A DNA stretch of 64,000 nucleotides from Acidovorax sp. HDW3 (GCF_011303755.1 NZ_CP049885.1:2524001-2588000); one strand, 5' to 3'; positions 24,394 to 34,475 are shown, counted from the stretch's first letter. Program-made: numbers and translations. Notes: a model not told the origin generated them from the letters alone.

Positions 24394-25644
24394 ATGCTCA
24401 AGCGCATTCACGTTCAACATTTGACCTTGGGCATGTACCTGCACGAGTTCTGCGGCTCCTGGATGGAGCACCCGTTCTGGCGCACCCGCTTCCTGCTCGA
24501 AGATGCCCACGATCTGGAGTTGATCCACGCTTCAGAGATCCACGAGGTCTGGATCGACGTCAGCAAAGGGCTGGACGTTGCCGCCGGCACGCACAGCGTC
24601 TCGCGCGCCGAGGCCGACGCCCAGGCCGAGGCCGATTTGCAGCAGGCCGCCGCCCACAGCGCCAGCGCCCATCCCGCCCCCAACATCCGGCGCCAGCCCA
24701 GCCCCATGGTGCAGGAGCTGCGCCGCGCCGCGCAGATTTGCGCTGCCAGTAAAAAAGCGGTGGTATCGATGTTCCACGAGGCGCGCATGGGCCGCGCCGT
24801 CGATCCAGCACAAGCGCAAGAGCTGATCGAGGACATGAGCGACTCCATCGCCCGCAACCCCGGCGCCCTGGTCAGCCTGGCGCGGCTCAAAACCGCCGAC
24901 GACTACACCTATATGCACTCGGTGGCCGTGGCCGCGCTCATGATCTCGCTGGCGCGCAACCTGGGCATGAACGAGGAGGCCGTGCACATCGCCGGCACCG
25001 CCGGCCTGATGCACGACCTGGGCAAGGCCAAGATGCCGATGGAGGTGCTCAACAAACCGGGCAAGCTCACGGACGAGGAATTTGCCATCATGCGCGCGCA
25101 CCCGGTGCACAGCCACGCCATGCTCAAAGACTCGGGCCTGCACCCGCAGGCGCTCGACGCCTGCCTGCACCACCACGAAAAAATGGACGGCACCGGCTAC
25201 CCCGACCGCCTGCAGGGCGAGCAGATCAGCGTGCTGGCGCGCATGACGGCGATTTGCGACGTGTACGACGCCATCACTTCCAACCGCCCCTACAAAAACG
25301 GCTGGGACCCGTCGGAATCGCTGCGCCGCATGGCCGAGTGGAGCAAGGACCATTTCGACGCGCGCCTGTTCCAGGCCTTCGTCAAAACCATGGGCATCTA
25401 CCCCGTGGGCTCGCTCGTGCGCCTGGGCTCGGGCCGCCTGGCCGTGGTCACCGAGCAATCGCCCGACGCCCTGTTGGCGCCGCGCGTACGGGTGTTTTAT
25501 TCGACCAAATCGCAGCTGCGCATTCCGCCCGAGCTGCTCGACCTCTCGCGCCCGGGTTGCACGGAAAAAATCGTCGCCCGCGAAGACCCGGCGCAGTGGA
25601 ATTTTCCGGACCTGAACGACCTATGGAGCAGCGCGGGCGCGTAG
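24394..25644 (+). CDS. DUF3391 plus HD-GYP protein (probable c-di-GMP phosphodiesterase)
   Basis: A 416-residue protein. The N-terminal DUF3391-type domain begins LKRIHVQHLTLGMYLHEF (residues 2-19). A linker of about 50 residues (Ala/Gln-rich, 65-110) follows, then the HD-GYP domain: GLMHDLGKAKMP (HD), HHHEKMDGTGYP (the HHE...GYP signature) and CDVYDAITSNRPY. All expected metal ligands are present, so hydrolysis of cyclic di-GMP is likely. The start at 24394 is chosen because the family-like sequence begins there. A good ribosome binding site is absent: the leader is a GGTTTTTT tandem repeat. It may counteract the GGDEF enzymes feeding PelD. Confidence 0.9.
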   Translation: MLKRIHVQHLTLGMYLHEFCGSWMEHPFWRTRFLLEDAHDLELIHASEIHEVWIDVSKGLDVAAGTHSVSRAEADAQAEADLQQAAAHSASAHPAPNIRRQPSPMVQELRRAAQICAASKKAVVSMFHEARMGRAVDPAQAQELIEDMSDSIARNPGALVSLARLKTADDYTYMHSVAVAALMISLARNLGMNEEAVHIAGTAGLMHDLGKAKMPMEVLNKPGKLTDEEFAIMRAHPVHSHAMLKDSGLHPQALDACLHHHEKMDGTGYPDRLQGEQISVLARMTAICDVYDAITSNRPYKNGWDPSESLRRMAEWSKDHFDARLFQAFVKTMGIYPVGSLVRLGSGRLAVVTEQSPDALLAPRVRVFYSTKSQLRIPPELLDLSRPGCTEKIVAREDPAQWNFPDLNDLWSSAGA

Positions 25645-25676
25645 TCCGCAAAAAGTCCGCAAGAGACAGCGCCGCG

Positions 25677-25703
25677 CAGGCGACAATCGCGCCCTGTTTT
25701 TTT
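25677..25703 (+). terminator. Intrinsic terminator after the HD-GYP gene
   Basis: CAGGCG pairs with CGCCCTG (one bulged C, loop ACAATCG) and is followed by seven T. It lies between the HD-GYP stop and queA, separating the two transcripts. Confidence 0.55.
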
Positions 25704-25740
25704 GCCCTCTTGGCACGGGTCTGTCCGACCCTCAAGCACC

Positions 25741-26832
25741 ATGACCGCTTCTGTCCGCACCTTCACCCTGAGCGATTTCGACTTCGAACTGCCCGAGCTG
25801 CTCATCGCCCAGCACCCGGCCCCCGAACGCAGCAGCGCACGCCTGCTCGACGGCCGCGCCAGGGCCCCCACCGACCGCATTTTTCGTGAATTCCCCGGCC
25901 TGCTGCAGCCGGGCGATCTGCTGGTGTTCAACGACACCCAGGTGCTCAAGGCGCGCCTGTTTGGCGAGAAGGCCAGCGGCGGCCGCCTGGAGCTGCTGAT
26001 CGAGCGCGTGCTCGGCGGCAACGAAGTCGTGGCGCACATGAAGGTGAGCAAAAAGCCCCAGAGCGGCGCCACCTTGCACATGGCCGGCGGCGCGCACAGC
26101 GGCGGCTTTGATGCCACCTTGCTCGGGCGCTGGCCCGAGGCGGACGGCCCGCTGTTTCGCCTCGCGCTGCAAGGCCCGCAAGGCGAGACACCCTGGGAGC
26201 TGATGCAGCAGCACGGCCACCTGCCGCTGCCGCCCTACATCGCACGCCAGCAAAACGCCGCCCACGACCCCGACGCCGCCGAGGATGCCGAGCGCTACCA
26301 GACCGTGTTCGCCCGCCAGCCCGGCGCCGTCGCCGCGCCCACCGCCGCGCTGCACTTTGACGCCGGCGTGCTCGCCGCGCTGCAAGAGCGGGGCGTGGAG
26401 CGCGCCAGCGTCACGCTGCACGTGGGCGCGGGCACGTTCCAACCCGTCAAAACCGAGAACCTGGCCGAGCACCGGATGCACAGCGAATGGTACGAGGTGC
26501 CGCCCGCCACCCTGGCCGCGCTCGAACGCTGCCGCCAGCGCGGCGGGCGCATCGTTGCCGTCGGCACGACGACGGTGCGCACGCTCGAATCATGGGCCCA
26601 AAGCGGCCAGCCCAGCGGCGACACCAGCATCTTCATCACCCCCGGCTACCAGTTCCAGGTGGTGGACATGCTGCTGACCAACTTCCACCTGCCCAAGAGC
26701 ACGCTGCTGATGCTGGTCAGCGCCTTCACCGGCTACGAGCACGCCATGGCGCTGTACCGCCATGCGGTGGCGCAGCGCTATCGCTTCTTCAGCTATGGCG
26801 ATGCCATGCTGCTGGCGCGCCACAGGCCGTAG
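25741..26832 (+). CDS. queA: S-adenosylmethionine:tRNA ribosyltransferase-isomerase
   Basis: A 363-residue enzyme of queuosine synthesis; it transfers the ribosyl part of SAM to 7-aminomethyl-7-deazaguanine in tRNA. Characteristic stretches: [20 protein letters not shown] (residues 13-32), [47 protein letters not shown], and [20 protein letters not shown] near the C-terminus. The length is normal. The ATG at 25741 is chosen; an in-frame ATG 39 bases upstream gives no family-like residues. Cytoplasmic, single gene. Confidence 0.95.
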   Translation: MTASVRTFTLSDFDFELPELLIAQHPAPERSSARLLDGRARAPTDRIFREFPGLLQPGDLLVFNDTQVLKARLFGEKASGGRLELLIERVLGGNEVVAHMKVSKKPQSGATLHMAGGAHSGGFDATLLGRWPEADGPLFRLALQGPQGETPWELMQQHGHLPLPPYIARQQNAAHDPDAAEDAERYQTVFARQPGAVAAPTAALHFDAGVLAALQERGVERASVTLHVGAGTFQPVKTENLAEHRMHSEWYEVPPATLAALERCRQRGGRIVAVGTTTVRTLESWAQSGQPSGDTSIFITPGYQFQVVDMLLTNFHLPKSTLLMLVSAFTGYEHAMALYRHAVAQRYRFFSYGDAMLLARHRP

Positions 26833-26885
26833 CACGTCGATTTTCTGCAGCCGTATTTTTTCCACAACTCCGCACAATCGCCAAT

Positions 26886-26904
26886 AGGAACAATTATCAT
26901 TACC
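26886..26904. promoter_or_regulatory. Fur box before the siderophore uptake operon
   Basis: On the minus strand GGTAATGATAATTGTTCCT matches the classical Fur consensus GATAATGATAATCATTATC at about 13 of 19 positions, including an unbroken TAATGATAAT core. AT-rich sequence continues to about 26915. It lies about 50 bases before the first gene of a TonB/PepSY/esterase operon, as expected for iron repression. Confidence 0.7.
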
Positions 26905-26951
26905 ATTCATTAATTTTCCGCGCACCGGGCTGTTGTCGGTGCACTTGCACC

Positions 26952-27224
26952 ATGACTGTGCCTTTTGTCACCCTCTTGGCCTTGTTGCTGGCCAGTGGGG
27001 CCGCCTTGTGCGCCACTGAGCGCGCCGCCACCCGCATCACTGGTGCCAGGGGTTGGTTTTTGTTTTTGTTGTTTACCCTGGGAGCGACCCTGCTGCTGCA
27101 AAAGCAGGTGGGCGATATTGAGGCCTGGGCCATCGTCACCGTGGTGCTGATGACCACCCTGCCCTGCATGGCAGCCCTGCTGGGCTGGCAACGCCGCCAG
27201 GAGGCCCGCCATGGCCGCCACTAA
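26952..27224 (+). CDS. Small membrane protein, DUF3325-like
   Basis: A 90-residue protein with three hydrophobic segments (about 5-22, 33-48, 58-76) and a basic C-terminus. Its position directly before a second small membrane protein, a PepSY-type protein and a siderophore receptor is where DUF3325 proteins are found in iron-uptake loci. Assignment rests on size, topology and context rather than a clear motif. Downstream of a Fur box, so probably iron-repressed. Its 3' end overlaps the next start by 14 bases. Confidence 0.6.
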   Translation: MTVPFVTLLALLLASGAALCATERAATRITGARGWFLFLLFTLGATLLLQKQVGDIEAWAIVTVVLMTTLPCMAALLGWQRRQEARHGRH

Positions 27225-27525
27225 AACGCACAAAACTGTCCGCCAGAGTCCACCACTGGACTTGCTGCACCACGGCTTGGTGGCGGCCTTGTTGGCAATG
27301 CCGCTGGCCATCTGGCTCAGTGGTGCGTTGGTTTATCACGCGCCCTGGGCTGCTGATTCGCTCAACGACATTTCCACCTACCAAGTCACCATGTGGGCCG
27401 TACCGCCGCTATGGGCCACAGTGGTCAGCCTGGCCTTTTTAGCACCCAGCAAGCGCGTCCTCTGGGCCGCTCTGCTCACGGGCAACGCCCTGGTCTGGGG
27501 CCTGCTGCGGGCGGTGCAGGCATGA
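27211..27525 (+). CDS. Small iron-uptake membrane protein, DUF3649-like
   Basis: A 104-residue protein with three membrane segments (about 20-43, 62-80, 83-100). It starts at an ATG behind a strong AGGAGG (27199-27204) within the end of the preceding gene, and its TGA overlaps the next ATG. In related loci the gene before a PepSY-type membrane protein and TonB receptor encodes a DUF3649 iron uptake protein. The family name is likely but not certain. Confidence 0.6.
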   Translation: MAATKTHKTVRQSPPLDLLHHGLVAALLAMPLAIWLSGALVYHAPWAADSLNDISTYQVTMWAVPPLWATVVSLAFLAPSKRVLWAALLTGNALVWGLLRAVQA

Positions 27526-29123
27526 AAGCCGCAACGCTGCGCAACTACCTGTCGGTTCACACCTGGACGGGCATTCTGGCCGGCACGCTGCTGTTCATTG
27601 CCTTTTACGCCGGGGCACTGTCCATGTTCGTTCCCGAAATCACGCACTGGAGCCGTGCCGAGCCTGCCCGCAACAACGCCAGCCAGGATGGCGATGCCCT
27701 GGTCGCTGCTTTCTTTGCCGCACACCCCAGCATAGAAAATGCCACACTGGTGCTGCCTTCGGAATCCAACACCGCCCCCCTCATGCGCTGGGGCCCACGG
27801 GGCACTACGCCCCAACAGGTGGAGCTTGACGCCCAGGGCCAACTGCGCCCCGTGGCCGCACCAGCTGGTGAGGCGGGGCGTTTTGTCGATTACCTGCACC
27901 GCAAGGGTGGGCTGCCGCTAGCACTGGACAGCGCGGAGCCCGTGATCGGCCTCATCGCCCTCTTGTACGCACTGGCACTGATCTCCGGCGTGGTCGTACT
28001 ACTGCCTTCGCTGGTCAAGGATTTGTTCGTACTGCGCATCGGGCGCAACGCCAAACGCATGTGGCTGGACCTGCACAACCTGCTGGGCGTGGCCAGCCTG
28101 CCGTTTCATGTGGTGATGGCGCTGTCCGCCGCCGTGTTTTGCCTGCACGACTGGATTTACGCCGCCCAGGGCACGCTGATCTACCCCCAGGGTCTGCGCT
28201 CCGTCACGGCGCGCACCCAGCCACAGCGCCCGCCCGTCACGCTCGATCGCACCGCCTGGCGCAACCCCACCCAACTCGTGCGGGATGCCGCCCACGCCGT
28301 ACCCGGCTTTAGCGCCAGCGCCATCGAATACCGGGGCCTGGGTACGCCCAAGGCCAGCGCCTTCATGGCTGGAACGGATGACGCACACTTCAAACGTCGC
28401 CCCCGCGAAGGCTTTGCCGTGCTCGACCCCGCCACCGGTGCCTTGGTGCAAAACAATGCGGCACCCGGACAGGGCTCGGCCATGGCGCGCGCAGTGGTCA
28501 GCTTTTTTGCCCTGCACTTTGGCAGCTACGGCGGTATGCCCGTGCGCCTGCTTTACGCCGTGCTGGGTGTGATGGGGGCGATGCTGTTCTATACCGGCAA
28601 CGTACTGTGGATCGAGAGCCGCAGCAAGCGCCTGCGCCAGCGGCCTGGTGTGATGGAGCAGCCGCGCCATGTGCGGGCCATCGCCGCCATCAACCTGGGG
28701 GCCAGCCTGGGTTGCGTAGCAGGCATCTCGCTGGCCCTGGTGGCTGCGCGCTGGCTGGGGGCCACACCCTTGGCGCCAGACACGGTGCTGCACAGCACCT
28801 ACTACGCCACCTTCACCGCCTGCCTGGCCTGGGCTTTGGTACGCGGGGCGCAGCAAGCCACCGTGGGCCTACTGGCCTTTGCCGCCCTGGCCACGGCGCT
28901 CATTCCGCTGACCAGCGCCATCATCCCCTTGGTGGCCAGCCTGGCCCCCTGGGCCCAGGTACTGGACAAACCCTATACCAACGGACTGGCCTGGGTCGAT
29001 GGCCTGTCCGTCGCCGGAGCAGCCTTGCTCGCTGCCACGGCCTGGATCACCCACCGCCAGACGGGCCGCCACCGCAGCACGCCCACCAGCCAGACTGACT
29101 TTGCCACCCCTGCTCTGAACTGA
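27522..29123 (+). CDS. PepSY-associated membrane protein (PiuB-like), iron-siderophore reductase candidate
   Basis: A 533-residue inner-membrane protein. It begins LRNYLSVHTWTGILAGTLLF, the usual start of PepSY-TM proteins, with a periplasmic region (about 40-140), then GLIALLYALALISGVVVLLP, WLDLHNLLGVASLPFHVVMA (histidines likely to bind haem) and several more C-terminal segments. Proteins of this type next to siderophore receptors are thought to reduce ferric siderophores in the periplasm. It overlaps the previous gene by ATGA and lies 5 bases before the receptor gene. Confidence 0.85.
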   Translation: MKAATLRNYLSVHTWTGILAGTLLFIAFYAGALSMFVPEITHWSRAEPARNNASQDGDALVAAFFAAHPSIENATLVLPSESNTAPLMRWGPRGTTPQQVELDAQGQLRPVAAPAGEAGRFVDYLHRKGGLPLALDSAEPVIGLIALLYALALISGVVVLLPSLVKDLFVLRIGRNAKRMWLDLHNLLGVASLPFHVVMALSAAVFCLHDWIYAAQGTLIYPQGLRSVTARTQPQRPPVTLDRTAWRNPTQLVRDAAHAVPGFSASAIEYRGLGTPKASAFMAGTDDAHFKRRPREGFAVLDPATGALVQNNAAPGQGSAMARAVVSFFALHFGSYGGMPVRLLYAVLGVMGAMLFYTGNVLWIESRSKRLRQRPGVMEQPRHVRAIAAINLGASLGCVAGISLALVAARWLGATPLAPDTVLHSTYYATFTACLAWALVRGAQQATVGLLAFAALATALIPLTSAIIPLVASLAPWAQVLDKPYTNGLAWVDGLSVAGAALLAATAWITHRQTGRHRSTPTSQTDFATPALN

Positions 29124-29128
29124 CACAC

Positions 29129-31261
29129 ATGAAACCCTTCGCGTATCCCCCGCACGCCCTGGCCTGCGCCGCCGTCCTCGCCTGCCTGACCACTGCGGCC
29201 ATCGCACAGACGGGCACACCCACCCCTGCTGCCACAGCCACCCTGCCCGAAGTCGCCGTCACCGGCGGACGCGACCCGGAGGCCCTGCCGGCCCCGGCCC
29301 CAGGCGGCAAGGCAGCTCAAGGCCTGCGCCTGGGGGTGTTGGGCAACACCGACCTGATGGATGCCCCCGTGAGCGCCAGCGCCTACACCCAGCAGACCAT
29401 CCAGGAACAACAAGCCCGCACCCTGGGCGACGTACTGCAAAACGACCCATCGGTACGCTACACCACCAACAGCGGCCACATGCTGGAGCATTTCCGCATC
29501 CGAGGTCTGGATGTGAACGGCCCGAGTGTGGCCTATGGCGGCCTCTACGGCATGGCACCCAAGGGCCACATCCCCACCGAAATGATCGAACGTGTGGAAG
29601 TACTGCGCGGCCCCAGCACCTTGCTCGGCGGCATGGCACCAGACAACAACCTGGGCGGCGCCATCAACCTCACCCCAAAGCGCGCCGGAGCCCAACCGAT
29701 CACCGAGCTCACCACCTCGTACTCATCCAATACCTACGTCCAGGCCCATGCCGACGTCGGTCGGCGCTTCGGCCCCGAGGGCCGCCTGGGCCTGCGCTTC
29801 AACGGCGCTTATGGCGATGGTGACACTGGCGTCGCCAGCCAGGGCAAGGGCCGGCGCCTGGGCGCACTGGCCATCGACTACCAGGGCGACGACTGGAATC
29901 TGGCACTCGATGCCTACAGCAGCCAGGAAAAAATCAAGAACGGCAGTCAAGCCATGTACGGCCTGGCCACACGCCGGGGCAACGTGGTGGCACTGGGCCA
30001 GCTCATCGCCGTGCCGAATGCCGACGTCAACGCCTTCCGGGGTACCTACGGCACCTACGCAGACGATGGCCTGATGCTGCGCAGCGAGCTGCGCCTGACT
30101 CCGGACTGGACGGCCTACCTCGCTGCGGGTGCCGCCAACAGCCGGGGCCAAGGCCTGATGTTTGGCACACGCATGATCGTCACCCAGGCCAACGGCGCAG
30201 CCAAGGGCTATGTCTACAACGTGGACACCATTACCCGCGACCGCGTCGCCGAGCTGGGCCTGCGCGGCCAGTTCAGCACGGGCAGCGTGCGCCACCAGCT
30301 CAGCATCACGGCCTCGGTGCTCAATCACCAGGAAGGCAGCAGCAGCCGCGCCGCCGAGGGCTGGAACCAAAACGTTTACCAACCCGTGACGCCGCCCTTC
30401 CCGACTGCACCCACGCCAGCCCCGATCACAACCGACAACGACCTGCGCTCGCTGGCCGTGATCGACACCCTGGGGCTGGTGGATGGCCGCGTGCTGCTGA
30501 CGCTCGGCGCACGCCTACAGAAAGTCAAGCAAATCAACGGCTACGACGAATCGCGCATCTCGCCATCGGTCGGCCTGGTAGCCAAGCCCTGGGGCGAGGA
30601 CACCGCACTGTTTGCGAACTACATGGAGGGGCTCTCACCCGGCCAGATCGTGCCAAAAAATGCTGGCTACACCAATGAAGGTCAGTCCTTCGCCCCTTAC
30701 CGCACGCAGCAGGTGGAACTGGGCCTCAAGCACCGCCAGGGCGCACTCACGCACACCGCCAGCCTGTTCCAGATCGACCGGCCAACGCTGATCACGGCAG
30801 CCGACGGAAAATCAATGTACGAAGGCGGCAAGCAGCGCCTGCGCGGCGTCGAGTGGACGGTCTTTGGAAAAATCATGCCGTCACTCGACGGGCTCGGTGG
30901 CCTTTCCTACCTGCAGGCCAAGCAACGCAATACCGGCAAAGACAGCTATGGCGTACCTAGTTGGACGGCTAACCTAGGCCTGGACTGGGCCACCCCAGTG
31001 CAGGGCCTGAGCCTGGGCGGACGCTTGATTTACACCAGCAGCCAGTGGGCGGATTCGGCCAACAAACTCCAGCTGCCAAGCTGGCACCGTTTCGACCTGA
31101 CCGCCAAGTACAAGACGCGCCTGGGAGCAACCCCCGTGACGCTCCATGGCTACGTCGAGAACCTCACCGGACGCAACGACTGGACAGGCCTGTTCGCCGA
31201 CGGCTACGCCATGCCCTCGGCACCGCGCACCGTGCGCCTGGCGGCCACCTTCGCGTTCTGA
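29129..31261 (+). CDS. TonB-dependent siderophore receptor
   Basis: A 710-residue outer-membrane receptor. The signal peptide is cleaved near AIAQT (residue 27); a TonB-box-like LPEVAVTGG follows. The plug (about 70-190) has TLGDVLQNDPSVRY, FRIRGLDVNG and ERVEVLRGPSTLLGG, all typical of siderophore receptors. The barrel ends in TVRLAATFAF with a terminal Phe. It precedes a Fes-like esterase with a one-base overlap, which suggests a cyclic triester catecholate siderophore such as enterobactin or salmochelin. Codon choice here and in adjoining genes (more GTA, CTA, GGT) is less extreme than in the housekeeping genes. Confidence 0.93.
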   Translation: MKPFAYPPHALACAAVLACLTTAAIAQTGTPTPAATATLPEVAVTGGRDPEALPAPAPGGKAAQGLRLGVLGNTDLMDAPVSASAYTQQTIQEQQARTLGDVLQNDPSVRYTTNSGHMLEHFRIRGLDVNGPSVAYGGLYGMAPKGHIPTEMIERVEVLRGPSTLLGGMAPDNNLGGAINLTPKRAGAQPITELTTSYSSNTYVQAHADVGRRFGPEGRLGLRFNGAYGDGDTGVASQGKGRRLGALAIDYQGDDWNLALDAYSSQEKIKNGSQAMYGLATRRGNVVALGQLIAVPNADVNAFRGTYGTYADDGLMLRSELRLTPDWTAYLAAGAANSRGQGLMFGTRMIVTQANGAAKGYVYNVDTITRDRVAELGLRGQFSTGSVRHQLSITASVLNHQEGSSSRAAEGWNQNVYQPVTPPFPTAPTPAPITTDNDLRSLAVIDTLGLVDGRVLLTLGARLQKVKQINGYDESRISPSVGLVAKPWGEDTALFANYMEGLSPGQIVPKNAGYTNEGQSFAPYRTQQVELGLKHRQGALTHTASLFQIDRPTLITAADGKSMYEGGKQRLRGVEWTVFGKIMPSLDGLGGLSYLQAKQRNTGKDSYGVPSWTANLGLDWATPVQGLSLGGRLIYTSSQWADSANKLQLPSWHRFDLTAKYKTRLGATPVTLHGYVENLTGRNDWTGLFADGYAMPSAPRTVRLAATFAF

Positions 31262-32874
31262 TGCGCACGGCTCTGGTGCTCGCCGCTCTGGCCAGCCTCA
31301 ACCTCCACGCCGCCGAGCCACCACTGGTCATAGGCGCAACACTGCAAGGCCAACTGGCCAGCGGCCAAAGTCAACGCTGGCCGCTGGCCGTGCCCCCTGA
31401 CCAGGTGCTGCAAGGCGATTTCGATGCTCCTGGTGCCGCCCTCGATCTGCTCGACGCCCAAGGCCAGCACCTACGCCGCCTGGTGGCCGAAGGCAGCAGC
31501 CCCCAAGGCTTTACCTGGCAAGTACAGCCGGGCCAGCAATTGCAGGTACGCGAAGGAGCACAGGGTGGCCCCTACCGGCTGCGCCTGCGCCGGGCACTAC
31601 CACTGGCCCCCGAGGAGCACGCCAGCACCGCACCAGGGAGCCCCCGTCTGCGCGCTCTTGTGCGGACCCTGGCCGAAGGCGGCGTCACCGAGGCCTTCTG
31701 GGCCGAGCGCGCACGCGAAGGCACACCCTTGGTCGAACCCTTGCCGGACGGGCAAGCCCTGGTCACCTTTTTGTGGCGTGGTAACGCACAGACACGAAGC
31801 GTGCGCCTGTTTGGCAGTCCCTCGGGCAACCACGACCCGCTGCAGCAGCTGGGGGCGAGCGATGTGTGGTGGGCCAGCTTTGCCATGCCACTGTCGGCGC
31901 GCCTTTCCTACCGCCTCGCCCCCGACGTGCCGCAGGTGCAGGGCTCGGCACAAGATCGCCGCCGCATGATCCTTGCCACGGCGCAGCGCGACCAACTCAA
32001 CCGACACACTTTCCCAGCCCTCGCCGAAACGGCGCTCGATGCCTTCCAGGGCTTTTCCGTGCTGGAGCTACCCCAGGCGCCACCCCAGCCGTGGGTCGCG
32101 CCGCGCCCCAGCGTGGCTGCAGGCCACCTGGAACAGCACCGCATCGACAGTGCCATCCTAGGCAACCAGCGTCCGCTGTGGCTGTACCGCCCGGCGAACA
32201 GCGTGCCCCAAGCGCTGCTGGTACTGTTTGACGCCCATGCCTATCGCGTGGACGTGCCCACACCGACGATCATCGACAACCTGATCGCCGACGGGCTGAT
32301 TCCCCCCACCGCCGTACTGCTGCTCGCCAACCCCAGCCCCGAGGCTCGCACCACCGAGCTACCGCCCAACCCTGCCTTCGCACGCTTTCTGGACGAAGAG
32401 TTGATGCCCTGGGTACAGGCCCAAGGTCTGACACAGCCACCCGAGACGACGGTGATTGCCGGCTCCAGCTACGGTGGCCTGGCCGCCGCCTATGCCGCCC
32501 TGGTGCTACCGCAGCGTTTTGGCCGGGTGCTCAGCCTCTCGGGTTCTTTTTGGTGGGCGCCGCCCGGCGAAATACCTGGCTGGACGATGCGCGCCTGGGC
32601 CAAGGCACCCGCTGCTGGCGCCGTGCGTTTTTATCTCGACGCTGGACGCTACGAGAGCGCGCGTGGCGGGCAAGACGGCATTTTGGAGAGCAACCGTCAC
32701 CTGAGCGACGTGCTGCGCGCCAAGGGTTACGCCGTGATTCAGCGCGAGCACGCTACCGGCCACGACTACCTGCACTGGCAGGGAGCACTCGCCTGCGGCC
32801 TGGTGGCGCTGCTACGCCCCGAGCGGCTGCCTGAGCTGGCCCCCACCTGCGGCACGGAGCCCACCCCCCCATAG
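31261..32874 (+). CDS. Exported enterochelin-esterase-like hydrolase
   Basis: A 537-residue protein with a signal peptide (residues 1-18, cleavage after HAA). Three parts follow: a beta-rich segment (about 20-110) resembling a PPC-type domain; a Fes N-terminal-like domain (about 150-230, FLWRGNAQTRSVRLFGSPSG); and an alpha/beta-hydrolase domain (about 285-537) with the nucleophile GSSYGG, the acid region FYLDAGRYES and a late His in TGHDYLHWQ. It should hydrolyse a trilactone catecholate siderophore to free its iron, but in the periplasm rather than the cytoplasm, like IroE. Its ATG overlaps the receptor stop (TGATG). Confidence 0.85.
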   Translation: MRTALVLAALASLNLHAAEPPLVIGATLQGQLASGQSQRWPLAVPPDQVLQGDFDAPGAALDLLDAQGQHLRRLVAEGSSPQGFTWQVQPGQQLQVREGAQGGPYRLRLRRALPLAPEEHASTAPGSPRLRALVRTLAEGGVTEAFWAERAREGTPLVEPLPDGQALVTFLWRGNAQTRSVRLFGSPSGNHDPLQQLGASDVWWASFAMPLSARLSYRLAPDVPQVQGSAQDRRRMILATAQRDQLNRHTFPALAETALDAFQGFSVLELPQAPPQPWVAPRPSVAAGHLEQHRIDSAILGNQRPLWLYRPANSVPQALLVLFDAHAYRVDVPTPTIIDNLIADGLIPPTAVLLLANPSPEARTTELPPNPAFARFLDEELMPWVQAQGLTQPPETTVIAGSSYGGLAAAYAALVLPQRFGRVLSLSGSFWWAPPGEIPGWTMRAWAKAPAAGAVRFYLDAGRYESARGGQDGILESNRHLSDVLRAKGYAVIQREHATGHDYLHWQGALACGLVALLRPERLPELAPTCGTEPTPP

Positions 32875-32885
32875 GTTCGCCACGC

Positions 32886-34475
32886 CTAAGCCGCCTGGCG
32901 AATCATGTCCACCGCCTTCTCGGCAATCATCACCGTGGGCGCGTTGGTGTTGCCGCTGACGATGCGCGGCATGATGGACGCATCGACCACGCGCAAGCCC
33001 TGCAGGCCGTGCACGCGCAGTTGGGCGTCCACCACGTCCATCGGCCCCGGGCCCATGCGGCAGCTGCCCACGGGGTGGTAGATGGTGTCGGCAAACTGGC
33101 GGATGTATTGCTCGATCTGCGCCTCGGTCTGCGCGGCGGCCAGACGCTGCAGCTCGCGCCCACCGTACTGCGCCAGCGCCGGCTGCTGCAGGATGCGCCG
33201 CGAGATCTGAAAGCCGCGCACCATGCGCGCCAGGTCGTCGGGGTGGCCCAGAAAATTCGGATCGACCAGCGGCAGCGCCAGCGGGTCGCTGCTGGCCAGG
33301 CGCACGCTGCCCCGGCTCTTGGGTTGCAGCAGGCAGACGTGGCTGGAGTAGCCGTGGCCAAACACGGTCTTGCGGCCATGATCGACGAGCTTGCCAATGA
33401 CGAAGTGCAGCTGCAAGTCCGGCTGCGCCTCGTCCGCTGCACTTTTGAGAAAGCCCCCGGCCTCGGCAAAGTTGGTGGTCAAGGGGCCGCTGCGCTCGCG
33501 CCGCCACTGCATCACGCCGCGCAGCACATTGAGCCCGCCACGCACGGAGAGGCCAAACAAATCGGTCAGCTGCGGCGCATTCACCACCTGCACCACGTCG
33601 GGGTGGTCGTGCAGGTGCTGGCCGACGCCGGGCAGGTGCTGCTGCACGGCAATGCCGTGGCGCTGCAGCTCCTGGGCCGGGCCCACGCCCGAGAGCATGA
33701 GCAGCTGCGGCGAGAGCAGCGCGCCGGCCGACAGCAGCACCTCGCGCCGCGCCCGCACCTGCTTGCGCTGCCCGCCCTGGTGGTATTCGACGCCGACGGC
33801 GCGCTGGCCCTCGAACAAGATGCGCGTGGCGTGCGCGCCCGTCAGCACCTGCAGATTGGGCCGCCCCAGATGCGGCGTGAGGTAGCCCTTGGCGGCGCTG
33901 TGGCGCTCGCCGTTTTTATGCGTCACCTGGTACATGCCCACGCCCTCTTGCGTGGCGCCGTTGAAGTCGCGGTTGTGCACGTAGCCGGCCTGCACCCCGG
34001 CATCGACAAACGCCTGGCTGAAGCGGTTGGGCGAGCGCAAGTCCATGACGTTGAACGGCCCGCCCTGGCCGTGCCAGGCATCGGCGCCGCGCTCGTTGTG
34101 TTCGGCGCGCACAAAGTACGGCAGCACGTCGCTCCAGCCCCAGCCGGGGTTGCCCTGCGCGGCCCAGTGGTCGTAATCGGCGTGCTGGCCCCGGATATAG
34201 ACCATGGCGTTGACCGAGCTGGAGCCGCCCAGCACCTTGCCACGCGGCTGGTAGCCGCAGCGCCCGTTCAGGCCCGGCTGCGGCGTGGTCTCAAACCCCC
34301 AGCCAAAGAGCTCAAATTTGGCCACCACCGCCAAGCCAGCGGGGCAGTGGATGAGCACGTTTTTATCTGCCGGCCCGGCTTCGAGCAGGCACACCGTGGT
34401 GTTCGGATCCTCCGACAAACGTCCGGCAAGCACGGCGCCGGCCGAGCCACCACCGATCACAATGAAATCAAACAT
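32886..34475 (-). CDS. GMC family FAD-dependent alcohol/choline dehydrogenase
   Basis: A 529-residue flavoenzyme: FAD-binding [20 protein letters not shown] at the N-terminus, GMC signatures [19 protein letters not shown] (about 78-96) and [20 protein letters not shown] (about 245-265), and the C-terminal [10 protein letters not shown] whose His is catalytic. The family oxidises choline and diverse alcohols; no betaine gene is nearby, and similar orphan enzymes in this group act on aliphatic or polyethylene glycol alcohols, so the substrate is open. Convergent with the siderophore operon (11-base gap) and divergent from the hydroxybutyryl-CoA dehydrogenase gene. Confidence 0.9.
   Translation of the reverse strand: MFDFIVIGGGSAGAVLAGRLSEDPNTTVCLLEAGPADKNVLIHCPAGLAVVAKFELFGWGFETTPQPGLNGRCGYQPRGKVLGGSSSVNAMVYIRGQHADYDHWAAQGNPGWGWSDVLPYFVRAEHNERGADAWHGQGGPFNVMDLRSPNRFSQAFVDAGVQAGYVHNRDFNGATQEGVGMYQVTHKNGERHSAAKGYLTPHLGRPNLQVLTGAHATRILFEGQRAVGVEYHQGGQRKQVRARREVLLSAGALLSPQLLMLSGVGPAQELQRHGIAVQQHLPGVGQHLHDHPDVVQVVNAPQLTDLFGLSVRGGLNVLRGVMQWRRERSGPLTTNFAEAGGFLKSAADEAQPDLQLHFVIGKLVDHGRKTVFGHGYSSHVCLLQPKSRGSVRLASSDPLALPLVDPNFLGHPDDLARMVRGFQISRRILQQPALAQYGGRELQRLAAAQTEAQIEQYIRQFADTIYHPVGSCRMGPGPMDVVDAQLRVHGLQGLRVVDASIMPRIVSGNTNAPTVMIAEKAVDMIRQAA

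Noticed and set aside
32886-34475. Naming the GMC enzyme betA (choline dehydrogenase)
   Set aside because: No betB or betI is adjacent, and the family has many substrates with the same signatures.
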